NCBI RefSeq assembly: GCF_932526225.1
Contig: NC_064036.1
Location: 15,307,181 to 15,371,180 of the forward strand
Reading direction: 5' to 3'
Length of the DNA: 64,000 bases
From: Nematostella vectensis
Taxonomy: Eukaryota > Cnidaria > Anthozoa > Actiniaria > Edwardsiidae
Shown here: one piece after another, positions 1-13,200 of the stretch
How positions within the stretch are numbered: position 1 is the stretch's first letter
Layout: the number at the start of each line of letters is the position of its first letter
Notes under the pieces: model-generated
Database searches by the model: none
What the model was told of the DNA's origin: nothing
What the model saw: the letters and a program-made list of their open reading frames with translations, nothing else
Translations under genes and position numbers: made by a program

Positions 1-1022
1 CAAATGTCCATTTTATCTGGGATTAAAAAAAAACAGAAGTGTATGCATGCTTCTTGATTGATGCATCTAAAATCTTATCCAACATAATATGGTAAACAAG
101 AGAATAGTAGATAACGTGAAGAACCTCATGAATAGCACCCTGAAAAACTATCAGCCAGAAGGGGTCCTTGTTTTTGTGCTTGCCCTATTTCTGCATTCAA
201 AATAGCAGCATTTATCTACCAGACTAGCTTTAGCTGAATCTTCAGCCATCTACTTTTTTATGCGTTACACTACCACCCCTGGCGTTAAATACCCGTACGT
301 GACAACTGAATAACGCCTCTGGTCTAGCCAACTAAATCCATACCATGTAAATTAGATTGACATTTCAGTAGCGAACTTAAACCACTACAAATACAAAACT
401 TGATCTCCCCTCCACCTTGGCGTATGAAACAACAAGGAGAAAACAAAAATCAAGCATGGAAAAACAAAACGAGTAAAATCAAGTCGCTAAAACATGAGAA
501 GAGGTTTCTATTTGCTGTATTTCATTTCACAAATAATATATCCATGAGCTTCTCTATATGCGGGTAACAGACAGGCGAGGGCTATTAATAGAGCTCAAAT
601 TCACACATAACAGGAAAACACCAAAGACGTCAAACGGGCGAAAAACTCGAACTATATTTCAAAAAAGGCGCAAGTCTAGAAAACCTTACGATTCTCTGAT
701 TTAGTTTCATAATGTTTAAGCTAAGCTTTTTTTTGCAATCTCTTAGGGGAAGATCCCCCCCCCATTCAGCTATCCCTTAGGGTTATTATTTTTTCAGACG
801 CGCATATGTGACTTCCCCCTCCCCCTTCCCCCACGGTACTGAGTGCCCGTGCAAGTGATGGAAGCAAAAAGACGAGATGGAGCATTTAGTGTTGTGTAGT
901 GGGGGAGGGGATTTTACCAAAAGGGGCTAAAGAAAGTAGTATGGAAAAGGTGCCTAGAAAGGGGAAACAAGCACAGAAACCACAAATACTTTAAGAAATA
1001 ACGTGTGTCTTTTAACTGAACT
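1..1022. other. Non-coding, AT-rich flank
   Basis: I see no supportable coding exon, RNA gene or clear repeat here beyond short homopolymer runs near 755-765 and 815-835. It is probably the region downstream of the minus-strand exon that ends at 1035. Confidence 0.5.
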
Positions 1023-1028
1023 TTTATT
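1023..1028 (-). promoter_or_regulatory. AATAAA polyadenylation signal, minus strand
   Basis: TTTATT on the plus strand reads AATAAA on the minus strand, about 7 nt beyond the stop of the 1035-1312 exon. A signal this close to a stop is unusual but not unknown. Confidence 0.4.
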
Positions 1029-1034
1029 TCCTAC

Positions 1035-1312
1035 TCAGGCGCCTAAGCTGGGGCAGGGAACAGTGGGAAGGAGTCTGGGAGACTGGGAAGGAGACGAAAG
1101 CAAGAGCCTCGGTGTCAGTTTAGGATCAGTATCCATCGATAGGTTAGGCTGACTTTCTGAGCGCAAGACAGACTCAGCTACACTGTGGACTTCTTCGAAA
1201 GCGACTGAAAATTCGGATCGGTATAGTTTTGCTAAAAAATTGTTGCTTAAGGGTATGGCAATGTTGTTCGCGAGTGCAATCAAGTAGGGGGAACATAGAG
1301 ACAATTCTTCCA
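1035..1312 (-). CDS. Probable terminal coding exon of an unidentified minus-strand gene
   Basis: On the minus strand an open frame runs from a possible AG acceptor (1314-1313) to a TGA stop at 1037-1035, about 92 codons. The peptide starts EELSLCSPYLIALANNIAIP and ends in a Ser/Pro/Leu-rich tail, LLPTVPCPSLGA. An AATAAA polyadenylation signal lies on the same strand only a few bases past the stop, which is what a 3' terminal exon would show. I do not recognise the family. Any upstream exons would lie at higher coordinates, but I could not identify one with confidence. It could instead be a chance open frame in a conserved non-coding segment. Confidence 0.4.
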
Positions 1313-1319
1313 CTAGCAA

Positions 1320-4300
1320 TGATAACAGGCTATCGATCCCATGTTTGGGTACTATGATTGCTGCGATAATAGTTCATTAGTGAAAGACATTTCGTTTGTT
1401 GTATCCTGTGTTTCGATTTATTTCTGGTTATCTGCGGGCGTGACAAGTAAAGACTGTGATGTCTGTCTATTTTAAAGAACGGGAAAACGTCTTTTGTATC
1501 TTACTTCCTGTTCTGCCTCGCTTTTTTCAATGTTATCTGCAAAATTGGCGTCTACAATGGCGGTTTTTTCAAAATGCCGAAGGACATTTCAAATAAAAAA
1601 AACATGATAAAAAAGTGAGATGACGCTTATTAGAATTCACTATCTAGCCCGCTTTTTGTTCATGCGCGAACAAAAAGCGCATGAAGAAACTAGTGATGAC
1701 AATTCAAATCGGAAAAGGTCTGGCGGGGATTTTAAGTGCACGGAACTCCCACTTCAGATGCCACATAGCGAATGCAAGGTCTGAAAGTATTTCTGCTCGA
1801 AGAGAATTATCATCTTACCCAAAATGAAAGGTTTCAAAATATGATAAAGGCAGGGAAAAGGAATTCAGGAAAAAGGCTAATAATAAGCTGGACATTAAGT
1901 TTATGCCCTAATTTCGATTACTCGCAGGCAACGTAGACCTGAAACGGCGGCTATAACTCATATTATTTTGCGCTGCCCCGACAGGAAGAAGCCGTGTTTC
2001 AAGTGCTACAAGTGGAAAGGGGTTCTACAACCCACGCTTTATTAGTGCTAGGGCATCTCACAATGACCATATAAAGTTTCTTTGCAAATAGGAAATATTT
2101 TTGCTGCATCGTATTATGTTAAAAGTTGACTATGAAACCCCAAAAAAAACTATTTTTGCAAATTTAAACAGATAATAATGCCACAAGGATTTGACAAAAA
2201 CTTCAATAATAATCATGCCGTTTAACTATTATTTTCTTAACAGTAACCCCAGACGTAGTTTCCTTTCAATCTTTCAGCTCGTCGCAGCAGTAAGACAGGC
2301 TTTAGAAATGCGCTTTGGAGAAACCCGATTAAGTTTAAAGTCACTTGGGAGGAAATACCTCATGCATTAGACGGGACGTGGTGACAGTCAAGACTAAACC
2401 TTGACACGAATAAGTTTTATGGTTTCAAACTTTGGTAAAGCAGCAAACGACGCAATGTCACTTATCCTTCTGTGGCTTAGCAATACAAGCGGATCATATT
2501 TGGAGATGTGACGGGCTAAACTTAAAAGGGTTGGCATATTATTTCTTGTATAGGGCGATGATGTGCAGAACAAATCATGATCGGTCTATTCAAATGGAGA
2601 ACCAAAAAAGAAATTGGAAAAGCTCGATATAACATCGTAACATTTCACGACATCGAGATTTTCATACTTCCTTAAAAAACATTCGAGTTTCAGCCAACGC
2701 AAAAACGTTCGGAAAATAAAATTGTCTATTTATTATCTAATACAACAAACTTCAACAAAACATTCACCAGCATTTAATAAGGCTTTAATGATAGTATTAA
2801 TAATGCTTCAACAACAATATGACATGTGTTATTTTTACCTGAATCCTATTATTTTTGTCTTTTGCTTACAAATTTGTTGTCTTAAGTATCTGCGCATGCG
2901 CTGGGCAGTTCTATGAGCTTACGCTACTCAACTCTTGATGACACTCTCTCAAGGTTAAGAATAAACCAAAGTGTGCATTAGCTAGGAACGCTACAAGGAA
3001 AAATAAACCGCGATAGGTCTACCACCAGCACACGTCCAAGAGGCTTAGTAGCGGTGATACATGCGAAGGTTCAGATCGTGCTTGATAGATGATTAGGCTC
3101 TCTCTATAGGCGCAATTTTCAGGCTTCGGGGAACGGTGCCTTTGTTTCCAAAGCCGCGACAAATTTCCTAAACGTTAGAAATACAATAACTTTTAAGGTT
3201 CTCTGCGGCGATAGGCAGCTGACGTTTTTCTCTGGATTTTTCCTTTCCTTCCTATGATTCATACTCTGTACCGAGCAATCAGAAAATGCTGCCCGTTCAA
3301 TCACTCACTTCCTGAAATAATTCAGTCCTTTTGTACTGCGTTTTTAATGAGAACAGCGCTCCTTTGCAGATAACAAAATCAAATAGCATTTTGAATAGTT
3401 GAAAACCCAACGGGAACAAGAAAGCTACCTAGGAGGGAAAACTTAACCCGAACCCAACATTACAAGTACTATATTAGGCGCAGAGAATACATGACATTGA
3501 AAACATTAGTCATTACATTACAAGCACTCCATTAAGCATTAACAACGCAGGATCTAAGGAGTGAATTGTCAATTGAGGCACATGCGACAATTACCGGACA
3601 TCCTTCGTGTACGTTTTAGGAAAAAGGTAGGCTGTCTCACATGGGGCTGTGGTCCGAATCAGACGCGGAGGAAAATAATCATTTGTCCTCCATAAATGGA
3701 GTAATTTGTTGCTACGGGCATTTGACACTTTCATGTAAAATATACACCTAGTACAGATCATAATCATCAATAGAATAATAAAATTACATAGTAATCAAAC
3801 ATTTCCAAATTTGCAGTTAAAAAAGGGAGTTTACATAGAGAAATGAATTTTGGAAGCTTAAATGAATGGGAGTGGTATTGAACGAAAGCGCGAGCTCTGT
3901 CAATGTTTGCGATTGCACAGACAGGTCTTGAGTTAAAACCTTTTTATTACATTATTCTTTACAGTTCTGTTTACTTATCCTCGCTTCTTTTCTATGTGCT
4001 TATGAGAAACACGCGATTCGATTGAAATTAGATTTTCAGCTATAGTAGTAGTAGTATAAGTTATAACAGCGCTCTGGAAGACATTGAAAATGTGAAAAAG
4101 AATCTCATGCCGCTTGCTTTTTAAAGGATTGATAGCACTTTTTTTCGAAATATCATTATTATTATTATTAATATTTTATCACTGCCTGTCAGTAAGTTAG
4201 ATTTTTTATCTTTAGTCAAAGGAAGGAAGGAGTTTACATGGACTGCCTGGCGTTCTTTAAAACGGATTGGTTAACTTGATATCGTTAACTTGCAGATAAA

Positions 4301-6870
4301 CACAAATCCCTTGAAATCTTATTTTTCTAATCTTGCGATCGCTTGAACAAAGAGAACAGCAAATACGCTGCGAAGTTATGCCTCTCTATTCTAAAAAAAA
4401 TATATATATAAAATGTCCGAAAGAGGACAGGGGAAAACCCCGCCAAATTTTCAATACCTTCCGCTGTTTTCAAGGGTAGTGTAAAATTCCCTATCTTTCC
4501 TGAGATACAGGGAAAACCCCGACCCATCCCGAACGGAGATCTCAAGACGGAGATCTCAAGAGTTAAAATTCGAGTTCCGAGTCCTATCCGCCTTATCGTC
4601 AGATAAATCTTCCCTACCCTTCCTCTTATGAGGGGAAGGAGGGTATACAAGTTATAGGAAAAATCCAGACCTACCCCAAATTGATATTTCAAGACAACAA
4701 GAAAAAACTTGACCTTTCAAGATTTTAGATGGGCACGATTACAGAAATTACGCAGGCTCTTAATCACACGATGACGCTCATATAAAGTCGATCGAACTTC
4801 CCTTTAAAAGCATGCACTATGCTAGAACATCTGTGTACACAAACATAAGCAAAGTTTCCATGGCGAAAAACCATACCAGAACGCGGAAATTGCGTGTGTC
4901 ACGGCGGTACAAATAGTAATTAGTTCAAGGGGAATCCTAGGCTTTTTACATTTCCAAAACGGAAACACCCACATCCACTGAAAATCGCTCACCGCGCGGT
5001 AACATCTAGAGTTGATGAAATCTGCGAGAGCGAAAAATACCACAACAATTTTATCAGAATAAAACTTCTACAGGGAATTCAAAGCGTCTAGCATCGCGCA
5101 AAAAATATAAAAAGATACATCTAGGTCATTGCTTATCTATGACTCACGGCGATGCCTTGAATCAATACGACTGAAAATGATAGATCTAATAAACATTTTG
5201 AATTTGATGAATGACGTGTAATCGTTTCAGGTGATCTTTGATGCCAAAATAATAAAAATAAGTAAATCAACACGGACGTGCCCGGAACCTTGGCGGACGA
5301 TTTTTAGATGATGCTTAGAGGTAACTATAAGAGACTTTGAGTCGCCGAGATTATAGCTCCGATAATAAGATGCCTTCATTTTCAAAATTGTTGCGATTCT
5401 TTCTCCACACAGTTGGCCCGGTTCAAATGGTCGACCACCAAAATAATTACGTCAGTCAGCTGTCGCGTCCATTCAACAAATTCCACTGAAATAAAAAATC
5501 GAAAAAGACTTTTAAAAAGTTGACAGGGAAACCTTAGTTTAGTGAAAGACAAAAAATAATGAAAGTGAAAGGAAAAGTAGGTGATTAAAGTAAATATTTA
5601 AATTGTTGGTGATAAACCAAAAAATTAAAGTAAAGGTGCATAACATTTGTCGGCCTTACTGTTGCAGCGCGTTGTATTACTTTAAAGAATTGATGTTATA
5701 ACGATCCTGAACAAGCACTTGAAACCATTGCAATTGGCCAATCAAAAAATACTCCATCACCAGTCTTTATCTTCTGTGTGAAAGAAACACTTATCCGAGC
5801 AAATGATAAAGTCATTTAGGGCCAAAAATATAGGAGCATCAATCCAGTATGAACAAGTGCTTTTGCATAAACAAACAGCATCGAGGAGCCTGAATATATT
5901 TTCATTCAATATCATGCAGGTGTATAATAAGTTACGCGGATTCACAGCAAACAGCTCCAAAACCAGACTCCTCAACACACTTGGGTGACAAGTGTCTAAA
6001 TGAACCATATATAACGCTTTCATAGGAGCTATTTTAATGAAAAATTGCAGAATATTTACACTTTTTCATCCAAAACACCTTTGCTCATTTAAGTAGTACT
6101 ACATAATGTAAGGTAACAATAATAATATCGCTAGAAAAGTCGAGTTTTTGACACATTCAAGCACGTAAGCTCGTCAACCAAAGTGACGAAAAAGGAAATA
6201 TTCCTTATGTATGGAGAGTAATAAGCTTATAGTGTCGGCTTTGTACAACGCTATTCAAAAAGCAACTTTATCCAAAAAAGCCCCAGGTCATTTTTCTGTT
6301 TCTTTTCATTTGCGACTAAAATTATGTTAAATCTCGTCCGCTAAACGATACAGTTGAAAACTGTAAAATTAATCATGGGAATGGCCCCCAAAAATTGTTG
6401 AAGTTTGTACAAATCTGTAATCTGTCGATATTCTAAAGGGCAAAAAATAATAATAATGAAATCTCGAGGAAATCTTTAAGATAAGTTTTATCATTCTATG
6501 TTTTCTTTCTTTCAATGCTCTAAAGCACGACTCCACTTGAATGCATGACAGGAAAGCAGCGACATAATTCACCTTTGAATAAGCAATTTCCTTCCTTTTC
6601 ATATCGTTATGGTCTGAAAGCTCGCGGTTAGCCCTCTCGATAATAATATTCCCAGTCAAGTGAAACCTCGCTACACCCGTTACACCTCACTCCCTCAGCA
6701 ATAATACAGTAATATCAGAGTTAATGTCATCGACTTTAGGAATGCCATTGTTTGTTTGTTTATGAGGATTTGTATCTGGGGAAGCTCTAGCGCAATGCGG
6801 ATTAGAAAATCAAGGACGTCGATGTTAGTTGCGTCTTCACTGATGTATGTGTATTTTCAGTATCAGATCA
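1320..6870. other. Long non-coding stretch upstream of gene A
   Basis: AT-rich DNA with scattered short ORFs of no recognisable coding character. Visible details are a near-perfect hairpin around 1651-1682 (arms GCTTTTTGTTC and GAACAAAAAGC) and a 14-bp direct duplication of ACGGAGATCTCAAG near 4540-4560. I saw no convincing exon on either strand. Any regulatory content for gene A would be most likely in the last few hundred bases. Confidence 0.4.
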
Positions 6871-6884
6871 GGGAAGAGGAACTA

Positions 6885-6892
6885 TGACGTCA
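6885..6892 (+). promoter_or_regulatory. CRE-like palindrome TGACGTCA
   Basis: A perfect TGACGTCA (CREB/ATF-type site) lies about 115 bp upstream of the TATA box of gene A. An E-box CACGTG follows at 6977-6982. These are sequence matches only; function is inferred from position. Confidence 0.4.
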
Positions 6893-6999
6893 GTAAAAAC
6901 AGGAGAGGTCAGGAGTGCAACCAAAATCAGACTCAAATCAAAAAGACGGCAACGTCCGTTTCCGGTAGCTCCAAACCACGTGACCTCGATTATGTGTTC

Positions 7000-7006
7000 T
7001 ATATAA
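7000..7006 (+). promoter_or_regulatory. TATA box of gene A
   Basis: TATATAA lies 104 bp upstream of the gene A ATG. About 30 bp downstream, TCATTAC at 7029-7035 fits an initiator element. Together they predict transcription starting near 7030 and a 5' UTR of about 80 nt. Confidence 0.6.
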
Positions 7007-7109
7007 CCCCTCGTTAGAAGCATACAGATCATTACTTCTCGAACGGGCGACCAAGATTTAAGGACTGAACGGAAAATAACAAGGAAGGGAAACGCAGAAC
7101 GCTAAGAAG

Positions 7110-7242
7110 ATGTTGGCTTGTAGGACACTAGTCGACGTGCTGGTGATAGCAGTACTTGCTGGACTAGCGCAGGGAAAACCCTTACAATCATCCGAAGATG
7201 AAAACGCCTTCGACAAAATAACTCAAGTCGACTCCAAATACG
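7110..7242 (+). CDS. Gene A exon 1: signal peptide
   Basis: ATG opens a hydrophobic leader (MLACRTLVDVLVIAVLAG) followed by AQGKPLQSSEDE. The donor gtgagt at 7243 gives phase 1. Gene B exon 1 has the same layout, ending in xSxYG. Confidence 0.85.
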
Positions 7243-10200
7243 GTGAGTGGAGTTACATTACGTGTGGGATGCTAATACTCGCTAGACTGAGTGCATGCTG
7301 AAAGCTAAAAAAATCAAAACATGACTGAGCTAATTGCCTATAGCTAAAAAAGGAAATAAAAAAGATCACATTTCATACTAAATCACAACAGTAAGAAAAT
7401 TTAAAGATCTCCGAAACTAATCTTTTCAAGGACTTATTTGGTGCGTTTATAACCGCCGTTTATTTATTCGAGCATTATTTTATCTTGGTCTCCCACTGAC
7501 GTGTTTAAAGATGTGAATTCAAAGCTCACTGCATGGTGTATTAGCGTATCAAGGACCTCTAACCTATATATCTCCAAAACCCAAAACTATTTATCAAACT
7601 TGTTTGCAATGACACAGAGAAGGACATATCTATTTCTTGAATCCGCACCAGTTGACAGGCTCAACTTGTGGTCTTGTGTTTTTGGACCGGGGTGTTTTAG
7701 CTAGTGTTGTTGTCGCGATTAGCACGTACGTAAGGGGGTAGCACGGAAGAGCGGCCAACCGCATATTTTCCTGTCTAAACGCCTTATGTTAATCGCAACT
7801 GCAGGACAGCAAAGATTTTCCGCAATAATGTTATAAAATGAAGCCTATAGATTGTTTCTTTCAATCGCAGTTTCTCTTCGTTCCGAGCGCTTTATTTTAG
7901 CTAAAGATAGTGGTAATTTAATTTGTAAACGCTTCACTATCCCATGATGTGGAGAGCCCAGAGGGGATTTCCGGCGAAAAAGATGGATTCTACCACAAAG
8001 AGACATCTTCACGCCATAATGCAAACATCAGAATTGGCTTCTAGCTTTAACTGTTCCTTACAGCGATGCTTTTCGAGTGCACTTTTCGTTATAGAAAATC
8101 CCTTAAACTGATTTTTCCCTGCAGGCGTTTCTAATGTTATTTTTCGAAAGATGGTTGCTTGTTAGGGGCGATTCCAAATTGCTCACATGTTTTCGAGGCG
8201 TCAGGATTATTTGCCAAAGGGATGCATAAGAATGCTCATATCTGTTTTCCTAGAAATTAACCCACACCATTCAAGTGTCTTTTGGCAAGAAATAGGGAGC
8301 TTTCATATGCCGGATGTTATTAATGAATGCAACCGGATTAAAGTCCAGAATGTAAAGTGAAGTTTGGCTGGCAATTCGACACAGGAGAAAATAATCTCCT
8401 TCGGGCCGCCGTAATTACGCCAAAAAAAAAACTCATCTCATGCGACGGTCTATAATTCAATGAAAACAACTCCAAATGACCGATAACATTTAAAGTGCAT
8501 CCATATTCAAGCAAAAAGAGGGTTTAGTACTATAACAATTAGGAAAACGACTTAGAGCCCCGAACGCTGGATTTGGGTTGTGAAACAGGTGCAGAGATTA
8601 AAGCTAGAAATTGAGAAAGAGGTTGCCCGACAATTTAGTCTTCAGCGCAGCCTGTGGGCTTCTAATAGGCTCTGTGATCGACAGATAGTCTTATCCCTGC
8701 GTCTAGAAATTGTCTTATCGAACCAACCGAGTGCTCTGTAATAAAGCGACTTGTGGCTTTAGCTGCCGCGGTTTTCTAGTGTCCAAGTGAAAAGTGGGCT
8801 TTTCATTGTCTTAGCAAATGCGCCTTTGTATTTCCTCATCTATGGCGTAGTGTATTTTTTGTCTTCGGTTTAAGAGAAAAGCATACAAGATACAATTCAT
8901 CGGTTTTCTAAAAATTAAACGTGACGCCAGCAAAGCTAAGTAGATGTGACCAGAACTAAAGAAATGGGGTGTATTTAATGGGCTGGTACTTAACTAATGC
9001 AATCGAGACAAGAGGTCATATTTTGTTTGGAAGGGTTTTCTGCTGTCATTCCTAAGCGTAAACAGGCCTAGGAAATTCTACTACTGTAAAATATTCCTTG
9101 TTATGCCTATTTTCCCAATTGCGTCTCAGTGTAATTTTGCCCCCATGTCAGTATAAAAAGCGTGTTTGCGATTGAATCTTACCAAGAGTTTCGAATAGCC
9201 GCTAATAACTCTCGTTTGACTATTTTAAGGTTGTTTCCAATGCGCTGTTGGCCTGAAGCTTTTGATCTACTGTCTACATTGATGAATAGAGGCAGGAAGC
9301 GACAAGACCTCATGTCAAATTGAAAAACAAATTAAAACTCGAACAAGATTGAGATCAAACATGCCTCAAGAAGAGTGCTAGTTTATGTAAACAACATTTA
9401 TAGATAGGCCATCCCCCGAAGATCCAATATCTTGCCCAAGATTGGTTCGATTACATTAAAATGAGACGTGTAATTATCTCCACCAGTAATTACCATTTTA
9501 GGGTTTTTATGCCCAACGCGAACTCCCAAGAAGTGGCAGATATTATTGGCAGAAAATACCACTTTAAGAAGCAAGGGGCGAAGGAATTTGAAGGAAAAAT
9601 GTTACTCTCCCGTTTGCAGTGAAATCTTTATTTAAACAGAAAAAAAATATTTTTTTTTTCAAGCTAAATCTAACTATTTTTAAATATATTTTTTTTAAAG
9701 AATTAATTATATGTACATTAAATTATCCAAATTATCCATATATTAATGCCAACAGAGGAAAAAAATACAGCGGTACTTCTGTAAACGTTAAAGTAATAAC
9801 CAGTAAGACCCTTTACTGCCCTTCACTGCTTAAAATGCTTAAATGACAACATGCACCACAAACCAGCCAACTTAACACCACATCATACTCCATTAGATGA
9901 GACAGGAACTAATTGTCCGGAATTTTTTATTGATTATAAGAGGGTTTTACCAATAACCCCGACTAAATGTCCGATATTTTCTATTGATTACAAGAGGGTT
10001 TTAGCACAACCACGACTAAATGTCCGGCATTTTATAATGATTATAAGAGGGTTTTAGCAATAACCCCGACTAAGTGTCCGGCATTTTCTATTGATTATAA
10101 GAGGGCTTAGCCACAACCCCAACTAAATGTCCGGCATTTTCTATTGATATTCATAGGGTTTAAACAATAACCCCGACTAAATGTCCGGTATTTTTTTGAT

Positions 10201-13200
10201 AATCATAGGGCTTTAGCAACAACCCCGACTAAATGTCCGGCATTTTCTTTTAATTATCAGAGGGATTTACTAGTAACCCCGACTATGATGGAGACATGAA
10301 ACTGCCGCCTGTCAAACACTCAAGAACAAGAAGAAGTTTAAGCGGCGACGAAGAACCGTGGGAAAGGAAACAAGTACAGCTATGGCCCGGCGGGGTTGTA
10401 CCGTACCTAATAGGAGAGGACCTAAGTGAGTAGTGAAACAGTACAAATGGGTTTGGCTAGTGACAATTATGTGAAGAAGTGGCCTGTGTGGCCTAATAGG
10501 AGAGGACCTAAGTGAGTAGTGAAACAGTACAAATGGGTTTGGCTAGTGACAATTATGTGAAGAAGTGGCCTGTGTGGCCTAATAGGAGAGGACCTAAGTG
10601 AGTAGTAAAACAGTACAAATGGGTTTGGCTAGTGACAATTATGTGAAGAAGTGGCCTTTGTGGCTACTAATTATGGTATTGCTAATAATTATTCTTGATT
10701 ATGTGCAGAACGGAGGCCAAGCTTTGTTAAAAAGATCGAGCAGGCGATGGAAGGATGGGAAAGGAGAACTTGTATCAAGTTCAAGGAAAGGACGACAGAA
10801 ACCGACTATGTCATGCTGTATTTTGGGCCAGGGTATGTGAACTAAATATTTTTATTTTGTTGTTGTGTTCTTATTCTGAATGGGCAAAACACCAGGACCA
10901 AAAAAGGTTATCAGGGTTATCACAAAGATGTGCTCGCTCAATGGCCAAGTTTTGCTTTTCAAAGTCAGAGGTGTCTGGCAATGCCATTGGGACACATTCC
11001 CCGAACCCGTGTATGAATCATATCATAACCACCTTCAGTGAAAGGCCAAATGATGGGATAAACCCAATGCCTATCACTGGCATACGATTTTAAACAGGAC
11101 TAACTCCCAATATGTTTTGTTAGCTGTCAATCAGACGTAGGACGTGTCGGGGGTTTCCAGACGACGTCTCTTGGCGAAGGCTGCAATGATTACGGCATCA
11201 TTACGCACGAGCTCGGCCACTTGATTGGGTTATATCACGAGCAAAACAGACCGGACAGAAACACCTATATTGATGTGCTATGGGATAACATCAAGCCATG
11301 TAAGAAAGTAGCGTTTTATTCTACCGAGATTTCAGATTTAAAGTGTTCAAAAGCAAAAAGTAGGTACCGAAGTGGTAAAAGTAGCATGATACAGTTAATC
11401 TGTGTTTATGGATAATATCTCACAATATTTAGCAGGTTAAAAGAGCTAACAAATGGTAGAAACGGTTACCTTAAGAATGTTCAACGCCAAGGAACTTGGC
11501 GTGTATACGAATCCCCCACCCTATTGAAAAGTCTGAGGAAAGTCATGATCAGAAAACTAACGTACACTCGCATTTCTATTGTCAGTTTTGAGACACACGT
11601 ACGAGATCAAACAAGGGTGGCACCCTAAGAGCGTTACCGGGAGCTACGACTATTACTCCATCATGCACTATGGGTCTGGGGATTTCGCGCTGAGATACGG
11701 ACTGGCAACCATGAAGGCGAAGTTGATGCCGCACATCACACACTTTGGAGGGAACCAAATAACAGCACTCGATGCCAGCAAAATCAAGAATATGTACAAC
11801 TGTCCAGGTAACGGAAAGATTCTTAAAGATGTGTATTGCCCTTATTGGCGTACTTTAATCTAAAAGTATTCAATGAAAGTGTGTTATATCTCACTTTATT
11901 TTATTGAATTCACCCTGATCATACGTATCATATTATTGCGGATATAAGGTCGATTATCAGATCCTTTTACTTTTAAGTAAAATGTAATCATGTTCTCCTT
12001 TTCACAGCCTACCCAGACTTTCCCCGTGACTTCTACTGGTCCTACGATGGCCGTGGCACAGAAGGAAAAACGTGCGTACTTATGAACGAGCCAGACGACA
12101 TATACTGGCAAAAGACCAGTCTTTGCTACAACGGAGAGGGGAAGCTTCCTCTTGGCATGAGATGGTCCTACAAAGGCCCGATCAGCGGCATGAGATGCGA
12201 GAGAATTTTCGAGCCGACGAAACCTCGTGTCTTTTCCTGGTACGACAACTATCTCTGCTTGCCCAACAGTGTTCCTATCAAGTTCACATGGAAGCTGACG
12301 AGGCCGACCACAAGCGAGCGAAAAGATTGTTTGAAAATAAGGAACCCGCGAGATGCAACGTGGAACCGAAAGTACCATTACCTCTGTGCCTCCAGTATGG
12401 AGGAACAAGTCGTAGGTGAGTGCCAGTGGTTGTGATTATTACACAACTACCCTAAGGTCCGTATTCTCTTTACGATGACAGTTTATTCGAAGAAAAAAAA
12501 AAACAAATCTACGCAAGTCGAACATTAGATCTTTACTATAGAGAATCGTTTACCGGTGATGATCTGATTGCAGACGGAAAGTGGAGTGAGTGGACTACGT
12601 GGTCGGACTGTTCTCGTCAATGTGGCGGTGGTCTACAAGTCAGGGAAAGAAAGTGTAACAATCCAGCACCGGCGAACGGTGGGAAGTTCTGTGAGGGCGA
12701 GACTATGGAGAGGCAAGAATGCAACAAGCAATCATGCGGAGGTAAAGATAAACTATATTTACATGACATGCGGTAATTTCAATTTTTGTTAAAGCAACAC
12801 ATATCAACAGGTCTTCCGTCTTTTTAAATGACGTGATGTATGACGAATGACATGACGTCAAAACCAGCATTACTTTTCGAAATATCTTCCGTCTTTCTAA
12901 CATGACGTTATATATGACGAGTGACATGGTATCATAAGCGATGAAGTCTCGATTTGTGTAATATTACCTTTCGACAGGTCTTCCGTCTTTCCCAAACGAC
13001 TTCACGTTTGGCTACCACGAGCTTCCCCCCTTCGATGACCATTGTCTCCGCACTTATGATATGATGGACTACTTCACGTGGGTCAACTACTACTTCTGCT
13101 CCTCTGGCAGCAAGGGTGACCCAGGCTTCGAGTGGGGGATGGGAAGGCCTATTCCTGGCATGCGATGCACTAAGATCCACAATAGCGTTGAAAGCAGACT

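Noticed and set aside
11896-12408. 170-codon antisense ORF over gene A exon 6
   Set aside because: Shadow of the Trp/Cys exon. The plus strand shows clear domain conservation with gene B and proper splice sites.
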